NCBI RefSeq assembly: GCF_020614375.1
Contig: NZ_CP085327.1
Coordinates: 2,654,823 to 2,718,822, forward strand
Source: Haladaptatus salinisoli
GTDB lineage: Archaea > Halobacteriota > Halobacteria > Halobacteriales > Haladaptataceae
Length of the DNA stretch: 64,000 bases
Reading direction: 5' to 3'
Positions 1 through 9,135 of the stretch are shown piece after piece (positions within the stretch are counted from its first letter, which is position 1; each line of letters begins with the position of its first letter). Below the pieces are notes generated by a model. It searched no databases, was not told the DNA's origin, and saw nothing but the letters and a program-made list of their open reading frames with translations. Made by a program: the position numbers and the translations under genes.

Positions 1-102
1 CCCATCGAATCGTCCCGCTATCTGGAGGCGCTCGTCCCGCTCTGGGTTCGTATCGGTGCGAACCTCGACACCTGGAAGCACGCGTTCGCCGTGGCTCGAT
101 GA
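1..102 (+). CDS. C-terminal end of a truncated protein
   Basis: Frame 1 is open from the window edge and ends at the TGA at 100-102, giving 33 residues ending WKHAFAVAR. The residue mix (hydrophobic LVPLWV stretch, then NLDTWKH) looks like real coding sequence rather than a shadow, but the body of the gene lies outside the window and I do not recognise the family. The 160 bases between its stop and the convergent epoxide hydrolase hold nothing I can support. Confidence 0.4.
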   Translation, partial: PIESSRYLEALVPLWVRIGANLDTWKHAFAVAR

Positions 103-263
103 TTCGTTCGCCGATTCGAATCGCGGCCGAACGGAGCATCACGCGGCGGTGGCTGTAACCCGATCGGAGCGGTACACCGAATCGTTACTAACCGCGTTCT
201 CGACTGCTTCGAGATTCACCTCCGTGAGAAACGTGCGGTAATCGGAGCGTCGTCCGCCCCCGT

Positions 264-1430
264 TTACCGGAACTGCCGAAAGAACTCCCGGAGGTCGCCG
301 ACGAGTGGCTCGGGAACTTCCATCGCCGGGAAGTGACCGCCGCGGTCGAACTCGCTCCAATGATCGATTTCCCGGTCGGGATCCATCACTGCGCGCACGA
401 ACGGTTGGGCGGCAAACTGCGCCCATCCTTGCGGTGCCGTGCCCGGCTCCCCCCATTCGGTCGAGTGCGCGGTCTCGTAGAGGAACCGAGCCGCCGAAGC
501 CCCGGTACGCGTGAACCAGAAGACGGAGACGTTGGTCAGCAACTGGTCGAGGTCGACGGCGTCCTCGGGGAACTCGGCCGCCGGATCGGTCCACTCCTTG
601 AAGTTCTCGACGATCCAGGCCAGTTGACCGACCGGCGAGTCGGTGAGGGAGTAGGCGATGGTTTGGGGACGGTTCGACTGGAGTTTGAGGTACCCCGAAC
701 CCTCCTCGCTGATCGACTTCATCCGCTCGACGGCCGCGCGGTCGTCTTCGGAGAGATCGGTGAGCCGCGCCGCTCCCTCGGGCAGGTAGTCGAGCGATCC
801 GATCACCGCGAGCGGGTCGGAGTTCGTGTGTACCGCGGCCACGCGTTCGCTGTCGAAGCCGGCGAGCATTCCGAGAATCCCCGCACCGACGTCCCCCCCT
901 TGGACGACGTAGCGTTCGTATCCTAGGCGATTCATCAGTTCAGCGTAGGCCCGGGCGGTGCGGGCCATCTCCCACCCCGGTTCGGAAACCGGGGTGGAGA
1001 ACCCGAACCCCGGAATCGACGGAGCTACGACGTGGAAGGCGTCCGCGGCGTCGCCTCCGTGGGAGACCGGATCGGTGAGCGGTCCGATGATATCCGAGAA
1101 CTCCACGAACGTACTGGGATAGCCGTGGCTGACGATCAGCGGCAGGGCGTCCGGTTCGGGGGACCGGACGTGCAGGAAGTGGACGGTCTGCCCGTCGATC
1201 GTGGTCTCGAACTGGGGAAACTCGTTGAGTTTCGTCTCCCACTCTCGCCAATCGTAGTCGTTCTGCCAGCGCTGAACCAGATCTTTCAGGTACTCCAACG
1301 GGACGCCGCGGGTCCACCCGACTTCGGGCAGTTCGTCCGGCCAACGAGTGCGCTCTAGGCGTTCATTTAGGTCGTCGAGGTCCTCCTGCGGAATCTCGAT
1401 GGTGAACGGTTGGATGTCAGTGCCCCCCAT
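264..1430 (-). CDS. Epoxide hydrolase, EHN-domain family
   Basis: This 388-residue protein probably hydrolyses an epoxide to a vicinal diol through an aspartyl-ester intermediate. An N-terminal EHN lid domain (about 6-90) is followed by an alpha/beta-hydrolase core. The oxyanion-hole motif HGYP lies at 102-105, the nucleophile elbow GGDVG places Asp180 where lipases have Ser, and the general base is His366 in GGHFPAME, with the aromatic-rich cap between. This is the microsomal-type/bacterial EHN architecture at normal length. The substrate cannot be read from sequence. The gene is monocistronic, with its ATG at 1428-1430. Confidence 0.88.
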   Translation of the reverse strand: MGGTDIQPFTIEIPQEDLDDLNERLERTRWPDELPEVGWTRGVPLEYLKDLVQRWQNDYDWREWETKLNEFPQFETTIDGQTVHFLHVRSPEPDALPLIVSHGYPSTFVEFSDIIGPLTDPVSHGGDAADAFHVVAPSIPGFGFSTPVSEPGWEMARTARAYAELMNRLGYERYVVQGGDVGAGILGMLAGFDSERVAAVHTNSDPLAVIGSLDYLPEGAARLTDLSEDDRAAVERMKSISEEGSGYLKLQSNRPQTIAYSLTDSPVGQLAWIVENFKEWTDPAAEFPEDAVDLDQLLTNVSVFWFTRTGASAARFLYETAHSTEWGEPGTAPQGWAQFAAQPFVRAVMDPDREIDHWSEFDRGGHFPAMEVPEPLVGDLREFFRQFR

Positions 1431-2135
1431 AGTGGTTCACCGTATGCCAGTCACCGTAATAAACAGTGAAGCGAATTCTCGCGAAGGGCCCGATCCGAGA
1501 AGTGAAGACGGCGATAAAAGTAACCGTACGATTGGTCGGGGAGTACTCCCGTGCCGGGAATACCGCGATGAGGAAGCGTACCGTGAGACCTACGCGGGTG
1601 TAGTCAACGACGGAATTCGGCTGCACGAAGTCTTCCGGATACGCGCACAGTATGCAACGACGACGCCCGAAACCCGTCGTTCGGGGATTGCAACGGGGCC
1701 GTCTCGAAGTGTACGTAAAATGTCGCCCGGAACACTAACAGCCAGCCTCATCCCGGGGCGGCGTGCCGCGTCGGCCGGCAAACCCTCGTGCCGGGCGGGT
1801 CACGCGGAGCGTGACCGAACCTTTCGCCGGCGCGAACCGGCGGAGCGAGTCGCATCAGTGGGTGCGACCGACTCCTAACTGTCGCGCACTCGGGTTCTCC
1901 GCGCGGTCATCGCTCCCGAAACGGGACTGCTCCGGCGGGGACTGAAGTGCGCGCTAGTGGGTAGGCCGGGCGCGAGGTAAGGCCTTTCGGGTCGTCTCGC
2001 GAACCGGACGGTCGCGGGCGTCGTATCGGCCGAGACGGGGCGGACGGCTCCGGCGCATCCGCGCAGACGGTCGAAAATCGTCGATCCGACCCGTGAGCCG
2101 CCCGCAGAAGACTCTTCGACCGAACCCGCCGGATT
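1431..2135. other. 705-base gene-free stretch with two small hairpins
   Basis: No open frame here has protein-like composition on either strand; the reading frames present are arginine/serine-rich shadows. The first 100 bases are comparatively A+T-rich and probably carry the promoter of the leftward epoxide hydrolase. Two perfect hairpins sit close together: GGTCACGC/GCGTGACC with a 3-base loop at 1798-1816, and CGCCGG/CCGGCG with a 6-base loop at 1825-1842. It could be a decayed gene or the downstream region of the leftward flavoprotein gene, whose stop lies at 2136. Confidence 0.55.
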
Positions 2136-3506
2136 TCAGACGACGTACTCCGACTCCTTCAACTGGACGTAGCCGCCGTTCCGGTAGCCGAACTTCACCC
2201 GCTTGTACTGCGCGGCGAGTTTCGCGCCGCTCACCCCGGAGCCGACTTTCGATTTGATGAGTCCGCTTCCGTCGTCGTCGGTGATGTTGTGTATCACCGA
2301 GAAGGCGTGGTCCCAGTCGTCCGGGCCGTAGTCCGCGACGATGTCCGCGAAGGAGACGTTTCGCAGTATCTCCTCGCCGATGGCCGCTTTCCACTCGTCG
2401 TTGTACGACTCGATGGCGTCGGTGGCGGCGAGCCTTCCGGCTATCTTCCCCGACCGAACCGCGACGTGGTAGCCGCCCTCGTGGAACGCGCTGGTCGTGC
2501 CCATCGCGCCGCCCGCGACGGCGATTCCGGCCTTCGTCGGCGACTCGATGGGTCGCGTCGAGGAGATGGGGTAGGTCTCCGTCCCCTTCGATTTGCCGCG
2601 GTCTTCCGCGAGCGGGAAGTCGGCGTCCACGTCGTACTCGTCGCCGTACTCGTACTCGAGCAGCCTGCGGACGTACTCCCCGCCGCGCGGGATACCCTCG
2701 TCGTCGGGGCGCAGGAGCGCGTAGGCGTCGGGATTCTCCACGTCCGCCAAATCCATCCCGATGGGCATCGTCAGGCCGACGCGGGCGACCGTGCCGTCGT
2801 TGGGGAACACCCACGGGTACGCCGTCTCGCCGGGCATGACGCCCCACCAGAACTTGAGCGCGCTCGGTTCGAACAGTTCCTCGGGGAACTCGCGGTACTC
2901 CTGATAGGCGATGTGGTTCGCCGTCGGCGGACTGAGGTGGTCGGCGACGGAGCGACCCCCGGGCATGAACTGGTCCAAGACGCCGAGCGTCACCCGGCGC
3001 TGCGGACCGTCCGCGAGGACGAGGTACTTCGCTTCGACGTCCTCGCCGTCGGCGAGCCGGAGGGTGTGTCGGTACGCCGCGTCCAAATCGGTCTCGGCGC
3101 GCTTCACGCCGACCCCGACGCGGTACTCCGCCCCGGCGTCCTCGGCGCGCTCCCTGAGCCAGTCGTCCATCCGGGCGCGGTGGAAGGTGAAGCCCATCTT
3201 CGGGTACGACGCCTCGATGCCGGTCTTCCGGAGGGTCGCAGTCTCGTTCGGGCCGACGAAATCCACCCGGTCGAGTTCTCGGAGGACGACCTCGTCGGGG
3301 ATCTCCCGGTAGTCCTCGTCCATGATGTCCACCCAATAGTCGAGCATCCCGGCGGCGTCCGTCGAGTCGGGGCCGAGGAAGTCCCGGTCGGCGCGCGGAA
3401 CGCCCTGTTCCAGCACGACGGCGCTCGCGCCGTGACTCGCGGCCTGTTCCCCGGCCGACATACCGGCGGGACCCCCACCCACGATAGCAACGTCGAATCG
3501 CTCCAT
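2136..3506 (-). CDS. FAD-dependent geranylgeranyl reductase-family protein
   Basis: A 456-residue flavoprotein with an N-terminal Rossmann FAD-binding motif (IVGGGPAGMSAG, about 8-19). A second FAD contact region, VAGGAMGTTSAFHEGGYHVA, lies near residue 345, as in digeranylgeranylglycerophospholipid reductases and related geranylgeranyl reductases. Such enzymes saturate isoprenoid chains of archaeal lipids or of side chains such as menaquinone. The sequence alone does not distinguish the lipid enzyme from its haloarchaeal paralogues. It is leftward and alone, with its ATG at 3504-3506 beside an A+T-rich divergent promoter region shared with the enoyl-CoA hydratase gene. Confidence 0.82.
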   Translation of the reverse strand: MERFDVAIVGGGPAGMSAGEQAASHGASAVVLEQGVPRADRDFLGPDSTDAAGMLDYWVDIMDEDYREIPDEVVLRELDRVDFVGPNETATLRKTGIEASYPKMGFTFHRARMDDWLRERAEDAGAEYRVGVGVKRAETDLDAAYRHTLRLADGEDVEAKYLVLADGPQRRVTLGVLDQFMPGGRSVADHLSPPTANHIAYQEYREFPEELFEPSALKFWWGVMPGETAYPWVFPNDGTVARVGLTMPIGMDLADVENPDAYALLRPDDEGIPRGGEYVRRLLEYEYGDEYDVDADFPLAEDRGKSKGTETYPISSTRPIESPTKAGIAVAGGAMGTTSAFHEGGYHVAVRSGKIAGRLAATDAIESYNDEWKAAIGEEILRNVSFADIVADYGPDDWDHAFSVIHNITDDDGSGLIKSKVGSGVSGAKLAAQYKRVKFGYRNGGYVQLKESEYVV

Positions 3507-3621
3507 ACGCCTACGCTACACAACATGGGGTACTAAATTCTTGACCTTCCGTTCGACGTATCGTTCTCGCTAGCCAAACGGTGACGGTACGGTTTTGACG
3601 CTCCCGTCCGCACGAACCCGT

Positions 3622-4401
3622 ATGGCAGCGTTCGAACACCTCACCGTCGAGCGCGCGGACGACGTCGCCCGCGTGACGATGGACCGCCCGGAAACGCACA
3701 ACGCGATGCACCGCGCGATGGCCGCCGAACTGCGAACCGTCACGGCGGACCTGCACGAGGACGATTCGCGGTGTATCGTCCTCACGGGTACCGACGGCGC
3801 GTTCAACACCGGCGCGGACCTCTCCGTCCTCTCGGGGGACGCGGACGACGCGCGCACCCTCCGGAAGATAGCGTCGAGCCTCCACCGCGCCATCGAGAAC
3901 CTCGTCCGCGCGCCGAAACCCGTCGTGACGGGGGTCAACGGCGTCGCTGCGGGGGGCGGATTCGGCCTCGCGCTGGCGGGCGACGTCGTCCTCCTCGCGG
4001 ACGACGCCCGATTTGAGTTCGCCTATCCTCGGGTCGGCCTGTCGGCCGACGGCGGTTCGACGTTCTTCCTGCCGCACCTCGTCGGTCTGCGGCGGGCGAA
4101 GGAGATAGCCTTGCTCGACGAACCCATCGCCCCGGACGACGCGGTCGAGATGGGACTGGCCACGGAGGTCGCGGACGATTTCGACGCCCGCCTCGCCGAA
4201 CTCGCCGCCGAACTCGCGGACGGACCGACCCGCGCGTACGGCGCGACGAAGCGCCTCTTGAATCGGAGTTCGGGGCGGGACCTCTCGGCGCAGATGGCCG
4301 CCGAAACCGACGCCATCGCGCGGATGACCAAGACGGCGGATTACGGGCGCGGACTGGCCGGCTTCTTCGGGGAAGACGCTCCCGAGTTCGAAGGGGAGTG
4401 A
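3622..4401 (+). CDS. Enoyl-CoA hydratase/isomerase family protein
   Basis: A 259-residue crotonase-fold protein. The oxyanion-hole segments are visible as FNTGADLSVL (about 65-75) and NGVAAGGGFGLALAGD (about 108-123). The downstream active-site segment reads YPRVGLSADGGSTFFLPHLVG. In that segment the catalytic Glu of classical hydratases is replaced by the ADGGST form seen in isomerase-type members such as PaaG, so isomerase activity is at least as likely as hydration. The start is the ATG at 3622; an earlier in-frame start at 3595 would add nine poorly conserved-looking residues. It is probably part of acyl-CoA or aromatic catabolism. Confidence 0.85.
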   Translation: MAAFEHLTVERADDVARVTMDRPETHNAMHRAMAAELRTVTADLHEDDSRCIVLTGTDGAFNTGADLSVLSGDADDARTLRKIASSLHRAIENLVRAPKPVVTGVNGVAAGGGFGLALAGDVVLLADDARFEFAYPRVGLSADGGSTFFLPHLVGLRRAKEIALLDEPIAPDDAVEMGLATEVADDFDARLAELAAELADGPTRAYGATKRLLNRSSGRDLSAQMAAETDAIARMTKTADYGRGLAGFFGEDAPEFEGE

Positions 4402-4500
4402 TCTCTTCGAGGACGCCGCCACGCCGCTTCCGAGACCGCCGTCCCCCGATTCTTGTTTCGAACCGAAACACTAATCGCTCCCTCTGTGGGACCCTGTGTC

Positions 4501-5697
4501 ATGCGCGCGATTGTCAACGGCGAACTCCGCACCGCGTCCGACGCAGGCACCGTCGAGGGCGGGACGATTCTGTTCGAGGACGGAAAGATTTCGGCGGTCG
4601 GGGCCGACGTGGACGTCCCCGACGACGCCGCGGTCGTCGACGCCGGCGGGAAACCGGTCACGCCGGGACTCGTGGAGGCCCACAGCCACGCCGGGATGGG
4701 CGAGTGGGGGGAACCGGAGGACGGCGACGTGAACGAACTCACCGACCCGGTGACGCCGCACGTCACCGCGCTGGACGGGTTTCACCCCCGCGACGAGGAA
4801 CTGCGGCACGCCTATCAGGGCGGCGTGACGACCGTCAGCGCCCGAATGGGGAGCGCGAACGTCGTCGGCGGCATCATCTGTTCGATGAAGACCTACGGCG
4901 ACATCGCCGACGAGATGCTGATACAGGAAGACGGGATGAAAGCCGCGATGGGCGAGAATCCGAAGCGCGTCCACGGCGACCAGAACGGGCGCGAACCCGC
5001 GACGCGACCGGGAATCGCCGCCAAACTCCGGCAGGCGCTCATGGAGGCCGAAGATTACGTCGCCCGGCGCGCGAAAGCCCGCGAGGACGGCGAACCGTTC
5101 GACCGCGACTTGGGGATGGAGAACCTCTCGCGCGTCGTGGAGGGCGACCTCCCGCTCCGCGTCCACGCCCACCGCGCGGACGACATCGCCACGGTGTTCC
5201 GCATCGCGGACGAGTTCGGCATCGAAGACCTCTCCATCGAGCACGCGACGGAGGGCCACGTCCTCGCCGACGAGTTCGCGAAGCGCGACGTGCCCGCCGT
5301 CGTCGGCCCGTCGCTGTACTCCGGGGCGAAGTACGAACTCTCGAACATCACCTTCGAGACGGCCGGCATCCTCCACGAGGCGGGCGTGAAAGTCGCCATC
5401 CAGACCGACGCCCCGGTCCTCCCGCAGGAGCACCTCGACGTGTGCGTCGGACTGGCGATTCGGGAGGGCCTCCCCGAGGACGTCGCGCTTCGAACCGTCA
5501 CGCGCAACCCCGCCGAAATCCTCGGTATCGAGGACCGCGTCGGGACGCTGGAGGAGGGGACGGACGCCGACGTCGTGATTTGGGACGGAGAGCCGTTCGA
5601 CATCCGGTCCGACGCCCGGCACGTCTTCGTGGACGGAAAACACGCCTACGACTCCGAGCGCGACGACCGCGACCCGCGCGAGGAGTACGCTTGGTGA
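4501..5697 (+). CDS. Amidohydrolase, imidazolonepropionase-like
   Basis: A 398-residue metal-dependent hydrolase of the amidohydrolase superfamily. It shows the metal-binding HSH pair (His61, His63) after the TPGLVEA strand, later histidines in RVHAHRADD and SIEHATEG, and the catalytic/metal Asp in IQTDAPV. The C-terminus (ADVVIWDGEPFD...VFVDGKHAY) returns to the small beta-sandwich formed with the N-terminus. This is the layout of imidazolonepropionase- and prolidase-like amidohydrolases; the substrate is unknown, and no other histidine-degradation gene is nearby. The ATG at 4501 is chosen over an upstream in-frame start because the superfamily's N-terminal beta strand begins there. Confidence 0.85.
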   Translation: MRAIVNGELRTASDAGTVEGGTILFEDGKISAVGADVDVPDDAAVVDAGGKPVTPGLVEAHSHAGMGEWGEPEDGDVNELTDPVTPHVTALDGFHPRDEELRHAYQGGVTTVSARMGSANVVGGIICSMKTYGDIADEMLIQEDGMKAAMGENPKRVHGDQNGREPATRPGIAAKLRQALMEAEDYVARRAKAREDGEPFDRDLGMENLSRVVEGDLPLRVHAHRADDIATVFRIADEFGIEDLSIEHATEGHVLADEFAKRDVPAVVGPSLYSGAKYELSNITFETAGILHEAGVKVAIQTDAPVLPQEHLDVCVGLAIREGLPEDVALRTVTRNPAEILGIEDRVGTLEEGTDADVVIWDGEPFDIRSDARHVFVDGKHAYDSERDDRDPREEYAW

Positions 5698-5760
5698 GCG
5701 GACGCTTCCGACGAACGGACGGCTTCGAGAACGAAATCGACGGCGACCCCGGGCGAGGCG

Positions 5761-5788
5761 ACGCGCTTCGCGCCGGCGCGAAGCGCGT
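5761..5788. repeat. 28-bp perfect palindrome upstream of glpK
   Basis: Each half (14 bases, reading ACGCGCTTCGCGCC then its exact reverse complement) matches without mismatch or spacer. It lies 64 bases after the amidohydrolase stop and about 118 bases before the glpK start. It could fold as a terminator-like stem in RNA, act as a protein-binding site, or be the scar of a small mobile repeat. Confidence 0.75.
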
Positions 5789-5876
5789 ACCGGTCGAGTC
5801 TCTCGCGCGATTCCGACCGTGCTCCGGAGGCGGACGATTCTTGCATCTGTTTGGTGTTAGTGTATTTTAACCATAG

Positions 5877-5884
5877 TTTATTTA
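5877..5884 (+). promoter_or_regulatory. TATA-like box for glpK
   Basis: TTTATTTA sits about 26 bases before the glpK ATG within an A+T-rich patch (5851-5886) that stands out from its surroundings. This spacing predicts a leaderless or nearly leaderless transcript. A second A+T-rich motif (TATTTTAA, 5862-5869) is a weaker alternative. Confidence 0.6.
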
Positions 5885-5906
5885 GAACGCCCGCGCAATA
5901 GGGAGC

Positions 5907-7448
5907 ATGGCTTCGGACGAAACCTACGTCGGTTCCATCGACCAAGGCACGACCGGTACCCGGTTCATGGTGTTCGACCACGCGGGGACGGTCGTGGCGA
6001 ACGCCTACGAGAAGCACGAACAGATCTACCCGGAACCGGGGTGGGTGGAACACGACCCCCTCGAAATCTGGGAGAATACGAAGTCGGTCATCCGGTCCGC
6101 GCTCGACGACGCGGGGATCGACGCCGAGCAACTGGAGGCGCTCGGCGTCACCAACCAGCGCGAGACGACCCTACTCTGGGATAGGGACACCGGTAAACCG
6201 GTGCACAACGCCATCGTCTGGCAGGACCGCCGGACGACCGACCGCGTCGAACGATTGGAAGAAGACGGCAAGACGGACGAGATTCGGTCGAAGACGGGGC
6301 TCGAACCGGACGCGTACTTCTCGGCGACGAAGGCCGAGTGGCTGCTCGACAACGCCGACCCCATCAAAACCCAGCGAGCGCGTCCCGCCGACCTGCGCGA
6401 CCGGGCGGATGACGGCGAAATCCTCTTCGGCACGGTCGATTCGTGGCTCGTCTACAATCTGACCGGCGAGCACATCACGGACGTGACGAACGCCTCCCGG
6501 ACGATGCTGTTCGACATCCGCGAGATGGAGTGGGACGACGACCTCTGCGCGGAATTCGATGTCCCGCAGGCGATGCTTCCGGAAGTGCGGCCGTCGAGCG
6601 ACGACGAGACCTACGGTTCGACCGATTCCGACGGTTTCCTCGGCGCGGAAGTGCCCGTGGCGGGCGCGCTGGGCGACCAGCAAGCCGCCCTGTTCGGCCA
6701 AACCTGCTTCGACGCGGGCGACGCGAAAAACACCTACGGAACCGGGAGCTTCTTCCTGCTCAACACCGGCAACGAGGCGGTCGATAGCGAACACGGCTTG
6801 CTGACGACGGTGGGGTTCCAGCGCTCGGGCGAACCGGTCCAGTACGCCCTCGAGGGAGCCATCTTCGTCACGGGTGCCGCCATCGAGTGGCTCTCGGACA
6901 TGGACCTCATCGAGGACGCCGGGGAGACCGAGACCCTCGCGCGGAGCGTCGATTCGACGGACGGCGTCTACGTCGTGCCCGCGTTCACGGGGCTCGGTGC
7001 GCCCCACTGGAACCAGCGCGCACGGGGCACCATCGTCGGGATGACCCGCGGCACGCGGAAGGAGCACGTCGTGCGGGCGACGCTCGAATCCATCGCCTAC
7101 CAGACGCGCGACGTGGCCGAGGCGATGGAGGCCGACAGCGGCATCGAGGTCGAATCGCTCCGCGTGGACGGCGGGGCGGTGAAGAACAACTTCCTCTGCC
7201 AACTCCAAGCCGACATCCTCGGCACGGACATCGTCCGTCCCGTCGTCGACGAGACGACCGCGCTCGGGTCGGCGTACGCCGCCGGTCTGGCGGTCGGCTA
7301 CTGGGAGACCGTCGACGAACTGCGGGACAACTGGCAGGTGGACCGCGAGTTCGAGACGGCGGGCGACGGCGCGCTGGACGCGAAGTACGACCGCTGGCAG
7401 GACGCGGTCGAGCGCTCCCTCGACTGGGCGCAGGAAGGGGGGGACTGA
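5907..7448 (+). CDS. glpK: Glycerol kinase
   Basis: This 513-residue FGGY-family kinase phosphorylates glycerol to sn-glycerol 3-phosphate, the entry step of glycerol use in haloarchaea. The N-terminal phosphate-binding motif is SIDQGTTGTRF (about 10-20), followed by the conserved TNQRET and NAIVWQDRR segments. A C-terminal nucleotide-binding stretch reads LRVDGGAVKNNFLCQLQADI. Length is typical for the family. It is followed after a single base by a membrane-protein gene, so the two are one operon. The glycerol-3-phosphate dehydrogenase genes (glpABC) that adjoin glpK in some haloarchaea are not in this window. Transcription probably starts from the TATA patch at 5877. Confidence 0.96.
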   Translation: MASDETYVGSIDQGTTGTRFMVFDHAGTVVANAYEKHEQIYPEPGWVEHDPLEIWENTKSVIRSALDDAGIDAEQLEALGVTNQRETTLLWDRDTGKPVHNAIVWQDRRTTDRVERLEEDGKTDEIRSKTGLEPDAYFSATKAEWLLDNADPIKTQRARPADLRDRADDGEILFGTVDSWLVYNLTGEHITDVTNASRTMLFDIREMEWDDDLCAEFDVPQAMLPEVRPSSDDETYGSTDSDGFLGAEVPVAGALGDQQAALFGQTCFDAGDAKNTYGTGSFFLLNTGNEAVDSEHGLLTTVGFQRSGEPVQYALEGAIFVTGAAIEWLSDMDLIEDAGETETLARSVDSTDGVYVVPAFTGLGAPHWNQRARGTIVGMTRGTRKEHVVRATLESIAYQTRDVAEAMEADSGIEVESLRVDGGAVKNNFLCQLQADILGTDIVRPVVDETTALGSAYAAGLAVGYWETVDELRDNWQVDREFETAGDGALDAKYDRWQDAVERSLDWAQEGGD

Positions 7449-7449
7449 G

Positions 7450-8604
7450 ATGGTGAACTTCTCCTCGCTCTGGGCCATCGAGATGCTCATCGCCGCCTTC
7501 GCCGGCGGGGCGTTCGGCGCGGCGGTCGGCGCGCTTCCGGCGTTCATCTTCACCGGATTCATGGTCATCGCCGGGGAGACCGCGAACGTCACGGGACGGT
7601 ACCTCGCGGACGCCCTCACGGACGCCGGAGTCGGAAACGTCGCCGAACTGAGCGCGCTCGGAATCACCGGCTCCATCGCCTTCGGTCCGGTGTTCTCGCC
7701 CGCCATAAGCTTCGCCGGCGGTGCTGCGGCGGCCGCCTACGCCGCGAAGCGGGGCTACATGGAGTCCGGATTCGACTACCACAACGCGAAGGACATCGCC
7801 TTCGCATTGGGGACGAAACCGGACGTGCTCGTGGTGGGCGGCGTGTTCGGCGTCCTCGGCTACTGGTTCACCGAGCTGTCGGCCATCTTCGCCATGCCCT
7901 ACGACCCCATCGCCATGGGCGTCGTGCTCTCCGCCGTCGCGCACAGGCTCGTCTTCGGCTACGACCTCATCGGCGACACCAGCGGCGGCGTCTTCAACAT
8001 GAAGCCGTTCGAGGACGGCGAGCGCCGCGTCATCGGCGAAGCCGCCACGGAGGGCGGCGAGACGGCGCCCGACGAACGGGTGGCGGACGGCGGTGCGACC
8101 GCGGAGGGACGGTTCGTCGTCGAACCGTGGCTCCCCCACCAGTACGAGTGGGCGAACGTGGCGACCCTCGGCATCGTCGTCGGCATCCTCGGGGCGTACA
8201 CGGCGTACATCACGGGCAGTCCGTTCCTCGCGTTCGGTATCAGCGCCGCGAGCCTCGTCTTCCTGAACTGCGGCGTCGAGAAGATTCCCGTCACGCACCA
8301 CATCACCCTGCCCGCGAGCACCGCCGCGCTCGCGCTGGCACCCGCGGGGATGAACATCCTGCAGGCTTCGCCCGCCGCGATTCAGGCCGAAATCTCCGTC
8401 CTCACCGCCCTCGCGGTCGGCGCGCTGTTCGGACTGGTCTGCGCCCTGTTCGGCGAAGCGTTCCAGCGCGTCTTCTACGCGCACGCCGACACGCACATGG
8501 ACCCGCCGGCCGCGGCAATCGTCTTCGGCACCTTCCTCGTCGCGGTGCTCGCCATCCTCGGCGTCTTCCCGCAGAGCGCGTGGGTGACGACGCTCGGGAT
8601 GTAA
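7450..8604 (+). CDS. Glycerol-operon membrane protein, putative facilitator
   Basis: A 384-residue integral membrane protein with about eight to ten hydrophobic segments. They are split by a polar acidic loop at roughly 193-224 (rich in E, D, G) that presumably faces one side. Its ATG is one base after the glpK stop, and the GGGGGG run at the end of glpK could serve as its ribosome-binding site, so it is surely cotranscribed with glpK. As I recall, a comparable membrane protein follows glpK in Haloferax and has been proposed as a glycerol facilitator. It does not resemble aquaporin-type GlpF: no NPA motifs are visible. The role is inferred from position only. Confidence 0.75.
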   Translation: MVNFSSLWAIEMLIAAFAGGAFGAAVGALPAFIFTGFMVIAGETANVTGRYLADALTDAGVGNVAELSALGITGSIAFGPVFSPAISFAGGAAAAAYAAKRGYMESGFDYHNAKDIAFALGTKPDVLVVGGVFGVLGYWFTELSAIFAMPYDPIAMGVVLSAVAHRLVFGYDLIGDTSGGVFNMKPFEDGERRVIGEAATEGGETAPDERVADGGATAEGRFVVEPWLPHQYEWANVATLGIVVGILGAYTAYITGSPFLAFGISAASLVFLNCGVEKIPVTHHITLPASTAALALAPAGMNILQASPAAIQAEISVLTALAVGALFGLVCALFGEAFQRVFYAHADTHMDPPAAAIVFGTFLVAVLAILGVFPQSAWVTTLGM

Positions 8605-8670
8605 CGAACGCCTCGGTTCGCGATTCGATTTTTCGAAACCTACATCGGACTCGGCGAGAATCGCCACTCG

Positions 8671-9111
8671 ATGAGCGACACCCCTCGCCCCGTCCCCCGT
8701 ATCGCTTTCGTCTGCGTTCAGAACGCCGGACGGAGTCAGATGGCGACCGCGTTCGCCGAGCGAGAGCGGGACGCGCGCGATTTCGACGTGGAAATCGTGA
8801 CGGGCGGAACCGACCCCGCCGACCGCGTTCACGAGGAAGTCGCGGGCGCGATGGCGGAACTGGACTTCGACCTCGCCGAACGCACGCCGCGGGAGATCAC
8901 GGCCGAGGAGCTACGGAACTGCCGGTACGTCGTCACGATGGGCTGTTCGGCGGCGGACGCGTGCCCGGCGACGTGGTCCGGCGAGAACCGCGACTGGGGG
9001 CTGGACGACCCCGACGGAAGAGCGCCGGAGGAAGTGCGCCGGATTCGCGACGAAATCGCCGCGCGCGTCCGCGAACTGTTCGACGAGGTTGAGGCCGAAC
9101 ACCGAAACTAA
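8671..9111 (+). CDS. Low-molecular-weight phosphatase / ArsC-type arsenate reductase
   Basis: A 146-residue protein with the P-loop CVQNAGRSQMA near its N-terminus, i.e. the CX5R signature of low-molecular-weight tyrosine phosphatases and thioredoxin-coupled ArsC. A C-terminal DDPDGR segment supplies the usual general-acid Asp-Pro. A cysteine pair follows the P-loop at a distance (CRYVVTMGC, then CP), as in ArsC reductases that shuttle a disulfide, so arsenate reduction is favoured over tyrosine dephosphorylation. No arsenic transporter or ArsR-like regulator is adjacent. The stop at 9109-9111 is followed closely by the phosphatase gene, suggesting cotranscription. Confidence 0.8.
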   Translation: MSDTPRPVPRIAFVCVQNAGRSQMATAFAERERDARDFDVEIVTGGTDPADRVHEEVAGAMAELDFDLAERTPREITAEELRNCRYVVTMGCSAADACPATWSGENRDWGLDDPDGRAPEEVRRIRDEIAARVRELFDEVEAEHRN

Positions 9112-9135
9112 GTGCCGGACGCCCGAAGTTCGAGC

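Noticed and set aside
1348-1878. Rightward 176-residue frame through the gap after the epoxide hydrolase
   Set aside because: Serine/arginine-rich composition and no promoter; overlaps the real gene antisense.
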